Assembly: GCF_052324685.1 (NCBI RefSeq)
Contig: NW_027507034.1
Location: 1-64,000 of the forward strand
Length of the DNA stretch: 64,000 nt
From: Brachyhypopomus gauderio
Lineage: Eukaryota; Chordata; Actinopteri; Gymnotiformes; Hypopomidae
Direction: 5' to 3'
Below are positions 35,761 through 46,721 of the stretch, one piece after another. The translations under genes and the position numbers were made by a program. Below the pieces are notes generated by a model. That model was not told the DNA's origin, searched no databases, and saw only the letters and a list, made by a program, of their open reading frames with translations. Each line of letters opens with the position of its first letter. Positions within the stretch are counted from its first letter, which is position 1.

Positions 35761-38700
35761 GGAGACCAATAGTTCCAAACATGCTATAGTTCCAGCATTG
35801 AACTGCGTATATTTGAAGCATTTCTGCGGCTGTTTTTTTGGTAAGTTAATGAATTATTCATCGTTTCCTATATAATCCTCCATAAATGTGATTAGTATTA
35901 CTGTTATAGTTAAGTGGTCACTTGTTAGTTTATTTCTGCATTTTAGATACCTTTAGTAAATAATTTTAGTAAAATACTGTGCTCTTCTTCAGGGCTCTCG
36001 TTACTGTGCTTAATTGCAATTTGACATTCATTACAAATTTTGGAATATTTGATTACTTGATTCACAATGTAGCCTGTCAGATGATAGAGAGCACAGGTCT
36101 CCATTTTTGTGTAGTCAGGTGAGGGTGTAGTCACAGGGTTGTGCTCCAACAGGTCATCCACTCTGATGCCAGGACTGGGAAATTCCTCTTTAGCATCCAG
36201 GAAGTCTGCCAATAGGCTACTTTCATCCTCCTGATAGCTTCCTGATTTTAGTGTAATAAGAAACTGTCCAACTGATATTGATCTTAGTGCCTGGTGAAAC
36301 TCTACAGGAGTTGGGACTGGATTCCTCTGTCTTATGCAGCTAAACAGGTTTTCAAGACAGTCTTGTGTAAACCTGCTTGTCAACACAAAAAAGTGTCCCT
36401 GGGCCAGCATGTCTTCTTGGATTGACAATATTGTGGATGTTGCCATAATCGTTTGCACAGGTTTCCAGCTACCCTGTCGACCGATCTTCAGACCACGAAA
36501 CAACTGGATCATTTGCTGAAGGAACATGATTGATTTATGATATTGATGGTTATTATGCCTGCTCAGTGCCATTACTGGGTGGCGAGAAGACATGATGTCA
36601 AACCAGTGGTTCACCTGCTCCAGGAACCATGCTGTTGTCAGGTAAGAGTCAGGTCATTGTTCTTGCTCCACCATGTATTTCAGCCCGGCACTTGTTGCTT
36701 TGCTAAAGACATTTAATGCAGGGCCTACCTTCATCTTGTCAAAATGACTGGGGTGAAGGGTTTTATGGGACACATTTGGAGCAATTTTTTGTGTCATCCC
36801 CTCTTGAAAAGCCACCAAATCTTGCAACGGGCCAATCAAAGCTTCACAGGAAGAGAGCTTCTCCCTCTCCACTATATCTGGAGGAATTGTAAACGTCTGT
36901 CCACGGACAAGGGCACTTCTCAAGTTCTTAACTAGATGTGGGACATCTGGCATAAAGTATAGCCTTCTGTCTGGTTTTGCTGGATCTGGAATAGATGTTT
37001 TATTATGGTCCACTCCGAAAGCCTTCCACATTGCCCGATTAGGGCTGCCCATGTCAGTGGTGATATTAATAACATGTAGGCCTATGGAGTCTGCTCTGTG
37101 AATAATGTCTAAAATGAGTGGTTTATAAACTGCCCCATCAGTGGAGTTACCACTGTAGTGGTAAGCCACTACTTGTTTCCAGCGTGTTGTGCTCCCTGTC
37201 AACATAAAAACACATGCATGCGTTGCTTCTCCTGTGTGGCCAGGTAAAAGTCACATCCCCATAAAGCTTTCCTGTTCCCAGGTGCAGTTCCACGCTTGGT
37301 GTGATTGACATCTCATCAAGAGTCAGCACACATTCCTTCTCCATCTCATTTAGGCTATCTACCTTCAGCTTAAGCATGTCAAACACTTCCCCCAATATTC
37401 CTGGTTCCATCTTTATAAACTGTAGTCTTCTTTGCAGGGTACTAATGTCAGGGAGAGGAATCTTCATGTCCTGCAGGAGCTTGTAGCCTGTTGAGCCTGT
37501 AGCAAAATGGAGTTTTATGGCCTTTTTAATGATGTCATTTCCTCATCTGATGCCCCTCTTGCTCTTCATTCCAATTGCATTCATCTGAGTTTTAGAAAAA
37601 ACTGCTCCACATTTCTTTTCCCTAACTAAATTTTTTCTCCGTAGGACTGCATTTATTCTTTTTTGTCGTTTAAGGGCTGCTTCTAAACATTTTATTTGTG
37701 TATTTAGGTTCTCCCTCAGGTCTTTCTCACTTGCCCCTGGCTCACTTGGATGCTGCACACTCGTACTTGGCTCACTGCTTTCTGGTATACCTCTCTCAGT
37801 CTCCTCACAGCCTCCACCTTCCCTTATTTCACTTCCCTCACTTTCCCTTCTCTGTCTTTCCTCATTTCCTTCAGTAATATCTGAAATTATTGCATGGCAT
37901 TGTTAGGTTTAAAAAACGGGGTTAGCTATTGAAATACAAATTAACTTTATTATAATCATATGAATTATTATTTAAAATCATTCATACCAAATTTTATTTT
38001 AGGACAATATGTGTGGTCACTCGTCACTGCAAGAGAAATGACAGGAGATTTTGGGGTTCTCAGAGCAGGGGCCTTCCTTTTCTTAGGCTCAGGACGATGG
38101 ATAAATATGGTTGGAACAGCATCAGCTTTCAATTTCACTTGGCCTGTTTTGGTTGTCGTGAATTGTTCTCCCTCAAAGTGTGCCTGCAGAATGAGTTTAA
38201 ATTCCTCACAGAATCTCAGACCACATATCATATCTTTATTTGAAGTCAGGTACGTAATGCAACACAAAAATGAAACAATAAATCATGATCTGCACATATG
38301 GTGTATGAACAGAACTTACTGCACATAGTTTTCTGCTTCTACTGATTTGGGCCAACCACTTTTTTCTTCTGTAGGTATCTTTTGGAAACCCATACATCCG
38401 GATCCCTTTCTCGGACCCATTGGTACATCCAAATGCTGCACAGCCAACCATGTTCAATAAGAAATCAATCTGTAGAAGTTTGATGGGAAACGAAAATGTT
38501 TAATTAATTTATGTATTTAATGATGTTATTTTAGTGTTGTAATGTGGCTAATGAATTAATTTATGTATTTAATGATGTTATTTTAGTGTTGTAGTGTAGA
38601 CTACAGAATAAATCTATGTTAAATGTGTTTTTAGTGTTGTTTTGTGGACTAAATAAATCTATGCCTGAACCTTTAATAGTGCAGGCTGCTTCAACAGGCT

Positions 38701-38910
38701 ATTTGTAACTCTAGTTTTGTTCAAAGATACTATAAAAAATTATATCAATAAATATTTTTATCATCAAGTTGTTAGTATGTGGAAAATGATAATTAATGCA
38801 TATTATGTTGTAATATTTACCAGAAATACAGTATCCGCTGATGTCTTTCCCGCTTAAAACCATTCAGTGCTCGTGTTTGATTGGAACTGTACGGGGCTCC
38901 ATGAACCACG
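35745..38910 (-). mobile_element. P-element-type transposon, near full length
   Basis: Encloses a THAP-domain transposase gene. Imperfect inverted ends are visible: ACGTGCCATGGGGAGACC near 35749 and the complementary GGCTCCATGAACCACGTG near 38894, both followed inward by a GTTCCAA block. No clear target duplication was recognised, so the outer limits are approximate. Confidence 0.6.
35943..38451 (-). pseudogene. P-element/THAP9-like transposase with three lesions
   Basis: Exon 1 (38451-38320, 44 codons) is the first half of a THAP zinc domain (MVGCAAFGCTN, MYGFPKD, KKWL). Exon 2 (38183-37988) completes it (HFEGEQF, DAVPTIF). The long exon 3 starts at 37880 and runs to 35943. Phases fit across both introns. 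The catalytic region shows LTLDEMS, TTDMGSPN and DCLENLFSCIR, as in P/THAP9 transposases. Lesions: a TGA near 37543-37545, where the neighbouring frame suggests a lost Trp; one extra T in the T run at 37253-37256; and a TGA at about 36654. Otherwise it is open, so inactivation looks recent or could partly be sequencing error. The protein would bind and cut the element's ends. Confidence 0.85.
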
Positions 38911-39148
38911 TGACCTCTAAGCGGCGAGATCACAGAGTGTCGCAACTCTCTCTTTCTACGGCTCTGCCTCTCTCACAATCCCCCGCCTACTGATTATCAC
39001 ACACACCTGTCTCTAATTCCCTCCCACTCCTTACAAGTCCACAGGTCCTGCAGGTCGGTGCGGTGCAATCCCACGACACCATCCTCGTTGTCTGCTGCTT
39101 CTGTCACCCAGTTACATTTCCCTGATGAGTAAGCTGCACAGAAGGAGC
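38460..39148. other. no gene seen; tandem copy of a 70-bp AT-rich segment
   Basis: 38505-38655 contains a near-repeated segment (ATTTATGTATTTAATGATG ... TTTTAGTGTTGTA, two and a half copies). 38990-39145 is GC-richer sequence with no coding signal directly before the inverted TRIM exon fragment. Confidence 0.4.
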
Positions 39149-39290
39149 TGCACTGAAGGAGGAAGAGGAGCAGAAGAGTCACATGATGAGGAGGAAGATT
39201 GAGGAGATGAGTGGAGAAATAGCATCTCTTTCAGATCAAATCAGAAACACAGAGAAGGAGATGGAAGCTGAGAACATCCCGTTCTTACTA
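39149..39290 (+). pseudogene. inverted, truncated TRIM coiled-coil-2 exon
   Basis: About 142 bp nearly identical to the 3' part of the 231-nt coiled-coil exon ([29 protein letters not shown]), but on the plus strand, opposite to every other TRIM exon here. The splice donor (TTACTA then GTAAGA) is kept, and homology stops about 11 bp later. The 5' part is missing. It lies next to an orphan B30.2 exon. Confidence 0.85.
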
Positions 39291-39816
39291 GTAAGAATCA
39301 CAACTGCCGCTGTGGATGGAGGCGACCAGTAGGGGGCCCGCCGTACCGTGACACAGGGACAATACAGCAGAGGAGGAGGTCAGGAAAACACTTACAGATC
39401 AAACACTTAATCAGGATCAATACAGCAGAGGAGGAGATCAGGAAATCACTTACAGATCAAACACTTAATCAGGGACAATACAGCAGAATGATCATCACTC
39501 TTATACACTTGGTCTGGTGAACATTATTTATTATGGTATCATTATGGTAAGAGATTCCAGTCAGGACATCAGATTCATATTTCTCACATGTAATACATTC
39601 ACATTCAGTGGACTCAAACTTTCTGATGATTCAGATTATAAAAATTTAATGACAAAGAAATTTAAAAATAATATTTTCTAAGTTAATAGTCAATAATCAA
39701 GGTCATGATTCTAATATTTTGAGGAAAAACGTATTGAATTTTCTAAGATAGTCAAAATATATATTTATAAATATAATGTTCATTATTACATGTATGCAGA
39801 TTAATTCAAGGCAACA

Positions 39817-40355
39817 TTAACTTTGCTGTTCCACAGTTACTGATATATTTACTGGTAAGATCCTCATAGGAGAGGAACTGTAATTATAGAATAATGGGAA
39901 AACAGTGTCAGTAAAAGTGTGTGTTATAGTGTACAGGTGTGAACTGGTTAGAAGATCAGTGAATGTTACTTTCCCCCTGTCCCAGTCCAGCTGAACTCTG
40001 ACCCTCTGCACTTTCTCTGTAGGTGTGAGGAAGTGAGGTGTCTGTCCTGTGCACTGTGTCCAGTAAGTGCCCATTAGGTTCACCAGACCCCACACTGAAC
40101 CCCGGACCCTCTGTCCCTTTCTCCATTCAGACTCGCTAATTACACCCAGTGCCCAGTGTTCACTGTCTCCAACATCAACATCCCAGCAGTGTGTCCCTGA
40201 GTTAAAGCCCTCAGAGCCCAGGACACACGCATACTTATCAAATCTCTCTGGATTATCAGGAAGCAGTGAGTTCTGTGGTCTGTATTCTACAGTAGTGAGA
40301 TCATCAGACAGGTGGAGGTTTGGATGTGCAGTGTTGGGGTCCAGAGTAACAGGGT
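39817..40355 (-). CDS. orphan PRY-SPRY (B30.2) exon of a TRIM35-like gene
   Basis: A 539-nt exon with an intact acceptor (CTCCTCAG then ACCCTGTTACTCTGG) and open frame. Motifs are [43 protein letters not shown] and [15 protein letters not shown]; it ends TVEQQS. No RING, coiled-coil or exon 5 sequence in plus-to-minus order lies between it and gene C's own B30.2 exon at 46722. It is therefore an orphan, or an alternative last exon of gene C. Residues differ from the gene B and C copies (LTPTEKV, CTGQTPHF). Confidence 0.75.
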
Positions 40356-40488
40356 CTGAGGAGAGAGAACAGAATGAATCATCATGTTCTTCATGTGTTT
40401 ATGTGATGAGGTCACATCTACAGACTGCAGGCCCTTTACTCTGAGTGAAATTCTGCAGTAGGTTGATAAGAAGGAAGTGATGGTGTTC

Positions 40489-40859
40489 CAGGGTTGCCAA
40501 CTCTCATGCATTGAGCGTGAGACACACGCATTTGACCGTCTTCACACGCTCACACGCCACACTTCCGAGTTCTCACGCCGAAAAAAAAATCTAGTTTATT
40601 TACCTCTGATCCACATCTATGATTCAATGAGTTACTAGTTCGCTCTGGCGCCAACCACTGGCGATCGATCGCGATATAATACTTAATTTGTGTCCATTTT
40701 ACACCCCGCCCGGTAACAATTTACGTTCGCCACCCCCACCCCCCACCGTCAACAACTTGTATTCAATTCACCCCCCCTCCCCCCATGGACAATTTACATT
40801 CGCCACCACCTCCAGGTTCAAATCTCACTCCAAGTGATCTTGAAAAGTTGGCAACCCTG
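40489..40859. mobile_element. MITE of the CAGGGTTGCCAAC family
   Basis: 371 bp with inverted ends CAGGGTTGCCAACT / AGTTGGCAACCCTG, inserted in the shared B30.2 flank. The empty site is visible near 22110 and 47400. An imperfect direct repeat of about 8 bp (variants of GTGATGTT) flanks it. It contains CTGGCGCCAACCACTGGCG and C-rich runs, also seen at 49500-49700. Confidence 0.8.
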
Positions 40860-40924
40860 GTGATGTTGTGTGTTCACCACACACCCCTGCAGTACTTGTG
40901 TGCTTGTTTTTCATTAATATATTA

Positions 40925-41310
40925 ATTAGTGGTGGAACTTTAACGCGTTAATTTCGATTAATTAATTACAGGAAAATTAACGCACTAAAAAAATTAACGC
41001 ATTTTAACGCATTTAACGCATGATACACTTTTGCACCGTGGAACGTTTCTCAGTGCACGAGTTCCAGACATACAGATTATATGGACGCACAATAAGATGA
41101 GCATGATGGAGATGACTGAAGAGGCTACGCTGGTGGATGGGAAATTTAAATATAAGAAACTTCCAGATGGAAGTGCAAACACAAATAGTGTTATTTACAC
41201 TTTATGTAGGAAGTAGTTCGCTTATCACAGGAGCACTTCCACCCTTCGTTACCACCTCAACGCAAAACATGTTGGGGCTAACGCGCAGGTCAGTAATGAT
41301 AATTTAGCTG
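40925..41310 (+). pseudogene. 5' end of a hAT (ZBED/BED-finger) transposase
   Basis: AT-rich repeats of TTAACGCATTT type (40930-41030) precede an ATG at 41097. The frame (VDGKFKYKKL, VIYTLCRK) runs to a stop at 41216; the next frame gives FAYHRSTSTLRYHLNAKH. Together they show the CxxC...HxxxxH pattern of a BED zinc finger, broken by one stop/frameshift. The catalytic part is absent. A further transposon end (GGGTGACCAAACGTCC) follows at about 41322. Confidence 0.65.
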
Positions 41311-41499
41311 CTAAATGTATAGGGTGACCAAACGTCCGTATTTCCCGGGACATGTCCGTATTTCACATCCTGTCCCGGTTGTCCCGGGTTTTTTTAAGTG
41401 AGGAAATGTCCTGGTTTTTAAATTACCTTCATTGGACCATTAATGTTACTCGCTGGTTAAATGTGTTTGGACTGTGTGCTTTTGAACTCGGCATGAGCT

Positions 41500-41501
<2 letters not shown>

Positions 41502-41552
<51 letters not shown>

Positions 41553-41725
41553 CGCACCAGAACACGCTTCTTGGACCTGCCCATCAGTGAGCAGCAGCTC
41601 AGTGCTGTGATGTGTGGGGAAAAGAAATCCATCCAGAGTCTGATTACTACCTGGTAATCTCAGCCAGAGTCTGATTACTCCCTGATAATCTCACCCAGAG
41701 TCCGATTACTCTCTGATAATCTCCT
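41502..41725. repeat. GT microsatellite and 31-bp tandem triplicate
   Basis: (GT)n at 41502-41550. Three copies of a 31-bp unit (CCAGAGTCTGATTACTACCT...) at 41633-41725. No gene is seen here or in 41730-42620, which is AT-rich and without coding signal. Confidence 0.85.
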
Positions 41726-42621
41726 CTCACACCTGGACATGGCCTGAAGACGGACAGTGTGAGCACATAAGAGAGATGCTGTACATGGAGGTGTTTCTCA
41801 AGTTAATTTTGTGCCTGTTGGGAGCTGTTTTATGTTTGCTGGCTATAATGTTTTATGTTTTCTTGCCGTAATGTTTTATATTTAATGGACATTAAACCCT
41901 TTGCTGCTCCAGCCTTCTGCTGCTTCCTCACCGTCACACACTAATATATCACACAAACTGGTTTGACTTTGACCTGAAATTAAACAAATGGTGTAAGGCA
42001 GATGTGAAGACTGTATTCATACATTTGTTATAGAGACTAAATTATTTGGGTTGTGACAGAGTCTTGGGTCTGTGAGAAGAACATTTAATATGTTTGATTT
42101 TGGTTCTTTCTCTGTGTCTCTTCCTTCAGTTTAGTGTCTAAAGTGACTGGTGATCTTGAGAGGACGTGTAAGCAGGAGCATCTGTGAGGAAAACACAGGT
42201 GGTTTAACATGTCAGTATTTCACAATCAGACCTAGAAATCCAGTGTACAGTGTGTGAGGAGACCAGTGTGAGGAGACCAGTATCTTGCTCCCTGAGTAAA
42301 CGTTCCTTCTTCTCCATTACATCTTCTCGACTGGTTTGGAGATACTTTACCCTTCAATAATGGCTAATAACCATGTTTGAACTTGAACATGTATTTCATT
42401 GTTTTTCTACTTCACATTTAAAAAATATACTGCATTGTTTCACATTTTTCAAAATGATGATAAACATGAGTCTAAGCATTTCTTTATAGAATGTCTTTAT
42501 AAACAACAAACTAAAGATTGTGTATGTATAATAATCATGGTGTTTACTGCCATGTTTTTCAATAACTCTAATAATTTACATTTATAATATAAAGTGTCTC
42601 ATTTGTGTACAGATTAAACAA

Positions 42622-42772
42622 ATTCTAAATAAAAGCAAATGAAACCGGTGCGACTACGAACACGCTCACAAACGACCCATACCCATGGAACTACAAACAT
42701 GGACATAACGACACGCAGACAACGTAGCGACACGCCCACAGGGAAGGGTCCGGAGCTGTGACCGTGACACAT
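42622..42772 (-). repeat. truncated gypsy-like LTR
   Basis: Shares about 120 bp with the LTR piece at 44780-44906 (GCGACTACGAACACGCTCACAA type sequence, ending GGTCCGGAGCTGTGACC). Together with the 44633-44906 copy it brackets the LINE at 42991-44473, but in the same orientation, as if a duplicated or split LTR. Confidence 0.55.
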
Positions 42773-42990
42773 GGGAGATCCAAAGACATTATACTGATAC
42801 GAAAACAAGTGCAGATATCAAGAACAGGCAAAACCAGTACAAATGGGATAAGTAAAGAATCAAGAAACCAGTCCAAAGCCTCAATAAACCAGGAGCAGTG
42901 TGAACAGAACCAATCAGAGAGGAGCAGAACAGATCAGTAACTGGAAATAATCAATGGACATGATCAGTATGCGTAAATGAGACATGACAG

Positions 42991-44473
42991 TCATTCATAA
43001 TGATGACACTTTGTGAACAGGACTGGAGAGAGGATGGTCCCCTGTGGTGCTCCTGTGTTGCTGGTCACTGTATCAGAGGAGCCGTCCCTGATCCTGACAT
43101 GTCGTGGTCTCCCTGTAAGGTAGTCAGTAATCCAGGTGACCAGGTGCATGTCCACCTCCATCTCCATCAGCTTGTCCCTCAGCAGTAGGGGCTGGATGGT
43201 GTTAAAGGCGCTGGAGAAGTCAAAGAACATGACCCTCACAGCACCGCTCCCCTTGTCCAGGTGAGAGTGAGCTCTGTGCAGGAGATGGAGGATGGCGTCC
43301 TCCACCCCCACCTTCTCCCGGTAGCCAAACTGCAGTGGGTCCTCAGCCTGGTGGACCTGAGGTCTGAGGTGACACAGCAGCAGTCGCTCCATGGTCTTCA
43401 TCACGTGGGATGTCAGAGCAACTGGCCTGTAGTCATTCAGCTCCTTCGGGTGTGCCTTCTTGGGAACTGGAATGAGGCAAGTTGTCTTCCACGTGTCAGG
43501 AACCTTCCTTAAGCGTAGACTCAGGTTGAAGACATGTTGAAGCAGCAAACCCAGTTGGACAGCACACGCCGTGAGCAGGACAGTCAAACCTGTTGTAGAA
43601 GTTGTTAAACTGGTTTTCTCTGTCCACACCCCCATCCACTGAGCTGCTGCTATTGTTCTTGCACCCTGTGATGGTTTTCATCGCACCCCAGACCTCCTTC
43701 ATGTTGTTGTCCTGCAGCGTTCTCTCCACCTTTATCCTGTAGGACTCTTTGGCCTCTTTTAGACGAACCTTGAGTTTCCCCAGTACACGCTTCAGCTCCA
43801 CCAAGTTTCCATCTTTGAACACCCTCTTCTTCTGATTGAGGAGGTCCTTGATGTTGCTGGTGATCCAGGGTTTATTATTAGGGAAGCAGCGTACAGTCCT
43901 TGTGGGAACAGCTACGTCCATACAGAAGTTCAAGTAGTCCGTAACGCAGTGTCACTCCCTCAATGTCCTCACAGTGTGGATGCAGCAGCACGATCCAATC
44001 AGTGGTCTTGAAGCAGTCCATGAGGGCTTCTTCTGCTTCAGGAGACCAAACTCTGAATGAGCGAGAGGTAGAAGGCTGTCTCAGTACCAGTGGTTTGTAC
44101 TGAGGCTGTAGGAAAACCATCAGATTGTGATCTGATTTCCCCTGTGGTGGTAGTGGGGTGGCCCTGTATGTGTCAATAGTCCTGTTTTTCCTGGTGGGAC
44201 AGTCCACAAACTGGAAAAAGGCAGGCAGGGTGTGAGTCCAGTGTGACGTGATTAAAGTCACTAGCAATCAGATAGAAGGTGTCAGGGTGCTGTGTCTGTA
44301 GTGCTGTGTCTGTAGTGCTGTGTTTGTAGTGCTGTGTCTGTAGTGCTGTGTCTGTAGTGCTGTGTTTGTAGCGCTGCGACAGTGTAGTGGATGACGTCAC
44401 ACGCTGCCTGCGCGTCCGCCCAGGGTGGAATGTAAACACACACGAAGATGGCATATTCCTCGCTGCACTCCAT
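42991..44473 (-). pseudogene. L2/CR1/Rex1-type LINE, truncated in reverse transcriptase
   Basis: On the minus strand the order is an endonuclease part (VYIPPWADA, KSDHNLMVFLQ), a linker, then reverse transcriptase with ELNDYRPVALTS, FDFSSAFNTIQP (motif A) and GAPQGTILSPVLFT (motif B). The sequence ends before the FADD catalytic motif. Frames shift near 43600, 43900 and 44200. The endonuclease part contains an expanded 14-bp tandem repeat (TGCTGTGTCTGTAG, about 6 copies, 44287-44372). Such elements move by target-primed reverse transcription; this copy is dead. Confidence 0.85.
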
Positions 44474-44632
44474 ACTACAATTAAATATATTCTAATATCC
44501 TTAGGATATAAATAAGATGCACACTGGGCGTGCGTAAAAGCCTAGAGACAATAAATAAAGTTTAGAGAAACTCGAGAAAAAACACAAAGACGGAGCTAAT
44601 GGAAAAAGCAGGGAAACATCCGCTTATATGGT

Positions 44633-44906
44633 ATTTATTCATTAAATAGGAGCGCAGCGAAACATTTTAAAGTAGATATTTACTTTGCACAAAACTTTAG
44701 ACAAAGACGAGCACAAGACATTACGCGAACGCACATTAAATAGGTGATTAACACATACCCTCATGATCTCGAGACAAGGCACAGGTGCGACTACAAACAC
44801 GCTCACAAACAACCCACACCCACGGAACTACAAACATGGACATAACTGCACGCAGACGACATAACGACACGTCCACAGGGAAGGGTCCGGAGCTGTCACC
44901 GTGACA
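44633..44906 (-). repeat. gypsy-like LTR fragment
   Basis: On the minus strand it starts TGTCACGGTGACAG at 44906 and continues through GTGCGTTCGCGTAATG and CGTCTTTGTCTAAAG to an A/T-rich end. It is the most complete of three related LTR copies in the window (others at 20720-21052 and 42622-42772). Confidence 0.55.
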
Positions 44907-44929
44907 ACTGTATTATACAGAATTGTTTT

Positions 44930-45780
44930 CTTTTGATCCTTACAAAAAAATTAAGTTGTCCTCCAAAGATAGGGAGGTGGAGGTGAGCCAAAAAAAAAAA
45001 AAAACAGTAGTGACTCCGAACTATCTTCTGGTAAGATTTCCTAAATTTCCTATTTTTGTTTGCTGGTTATGGCTGTTGTGTTTTTGGAAGAGACACACTG
45101 TAAAAAGTAACATATTGATAAGTTAAAATTACTCAAGAATATTATTCTATTTCAAGTAGCTGTGGGTTTTTTGTATAAATTTATGTAAAAATATCTTTAG
45201 CTATTGGCAGTTTTTCAAAAGACAAAAACGACTTAATATAGGGTTAAAAAAATCAGAGCCATTTTGACTAATCAATATGCCACTTAAATGCCACTATAAT
45301 TCAAATATTATGTTTGTGTCAATTTCACATTATTTCAACCTTTCTCAAATCAAATCTCAAACATATGGTCCTGTAGATGAGGAGACTTCTTGCAAGAGAG
45401 CTTGCAGTCTCATGTGGCGGCCAAGGTGTGTAAGGAAAGGTGTGTAAGCAGCAACCACTCACACCTGACACACGCCTCATTTACATAACTCTGGAGGCAA
45501 GAAGGGCTATTCACACCTGTCATATGGCAGTGCTTTGGGACTTAAAGGTATAACTGTCAAATGGCAGAGGTTTGGTAGTTCTAGTGGAACAATATAATCA
45601 GTGGAGCTAGACAGACACATAGATAGATAAATGGTGTAGGACTAGACAGATATGTTTACAGATATGCTTATATGCTTACATGTTTATGTTTTTGAAACCA
45701 TATGTTTATTCTTTTGTGTATCATGCCATAATAAGATAAATGGCATGAAGTGGTAGGTCATGTAAACGGATGGATCAGGG
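44930..45780. other. retroposon tail fragment, then no gene seen
   Basis: 44930-45005 matches, inverted, the A-rich end of the retroposon at 24655 (TTGTCCTCCAAA ... GGAGGTGGAGGTGAGCC then poly-A). 45006-45780 is AT-rich with no coding signal and directly precedes the Tc1 remnant. Confidence 0.5.
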
Positions 45781-45785
45781 TCAGC

Positions 45786-46666
45786 GGATGCTGAAGCGCA
45801 TAAAGTGAAGAGGTCACCAACTTTCTGTCAATCTCTACAGACATCCAAACTTCATGTGGCCTTCAGATTAGCTCAAGAACAGTGTGCAGAGAGCTTCATG
45901 GAATGGGCTTCCATGGTCAAGCAGCTGCATCCAAGCCATACATCACCAAGTGCTTTGCAAAAAATTGGATGCAGTGGTGTAAAGCACGCCGCCACTGGAC
46001 TCTAGAGCAGTGGAGGTGCGTTCTCTGGAGTGACGAATCACGCTTCTCCATCTGGCAATCTGATGGACGAGTCTGGGTTTGGCGGTTACCAGGAGAACGG
46101 TACTTGTCTGCATTGTGTCAAGTGTAAAGTTTGGTGGAGGGGGGATTATGGTGTAGGGTTGTTTTTCAGGAGCTGGGCTTGGCCCCTTAGTTCCAGTGAA
46201 AGGAACTCTGAATGCTTCAGCATACCAAGACATTTTGGACAATTCCATGCTCTCAACTTTGTGGGAACAGTTTGGAGCTGGCCCCTTCCTCTTCCAACAT
46301 GACTGTGCACCAGGGCACAAAGCAAGGTCCATAAAGACATGGAGAGCAGAGTCTGGTGTGGATGAACTTGACTGGCCTGCACAGAGTCCTGACCTCAACC
46401 CGATAGAACACCTTTGGGATGAATTAGAGCGGAGACTGAGAGCCAGGTCTTCTCGTCCAACATCAGTATGTGACCTTACAAATGCACTTCTAAAAGAATG
46501 GTCAAAATTCCCCATAAACACACTCCTAAACCTTGTGGACAGCCTTCCCACAATAGCTGAAGCTGTTCTAGATGCAAAGGGTGGACCAATGTCATATAGA
46601 ACCCTATGGATTAGGAATGAGATGTCACTTTTTATTACAAATTTCTCATTGATTAATCAACTGTAA
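45786..46666 (+). pseudogene. Tc1/mariner transposase, decayed
   Basis: Several frames together cover the transposase. They show a WSDESRF motif (first catalytic Asp), QHDCAPGHKAR (second) and DWPAQSPDLNPIEHLWDELERRL (third acidic residue and the hallmark NPIEHLWD). At least two frameshifts separate them, and the N-terminal DNA-binding part is mostly lost. No clear inverted ends were found. It directly abuts the 3' end of TRIM gene C. Confidence 0.88.
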
Positions 46667-46721
46667 CATTTTCCAGTGAACAAAACTAATTCTTCTACAC
46701 GTTCATTCTTATATATAAAGA

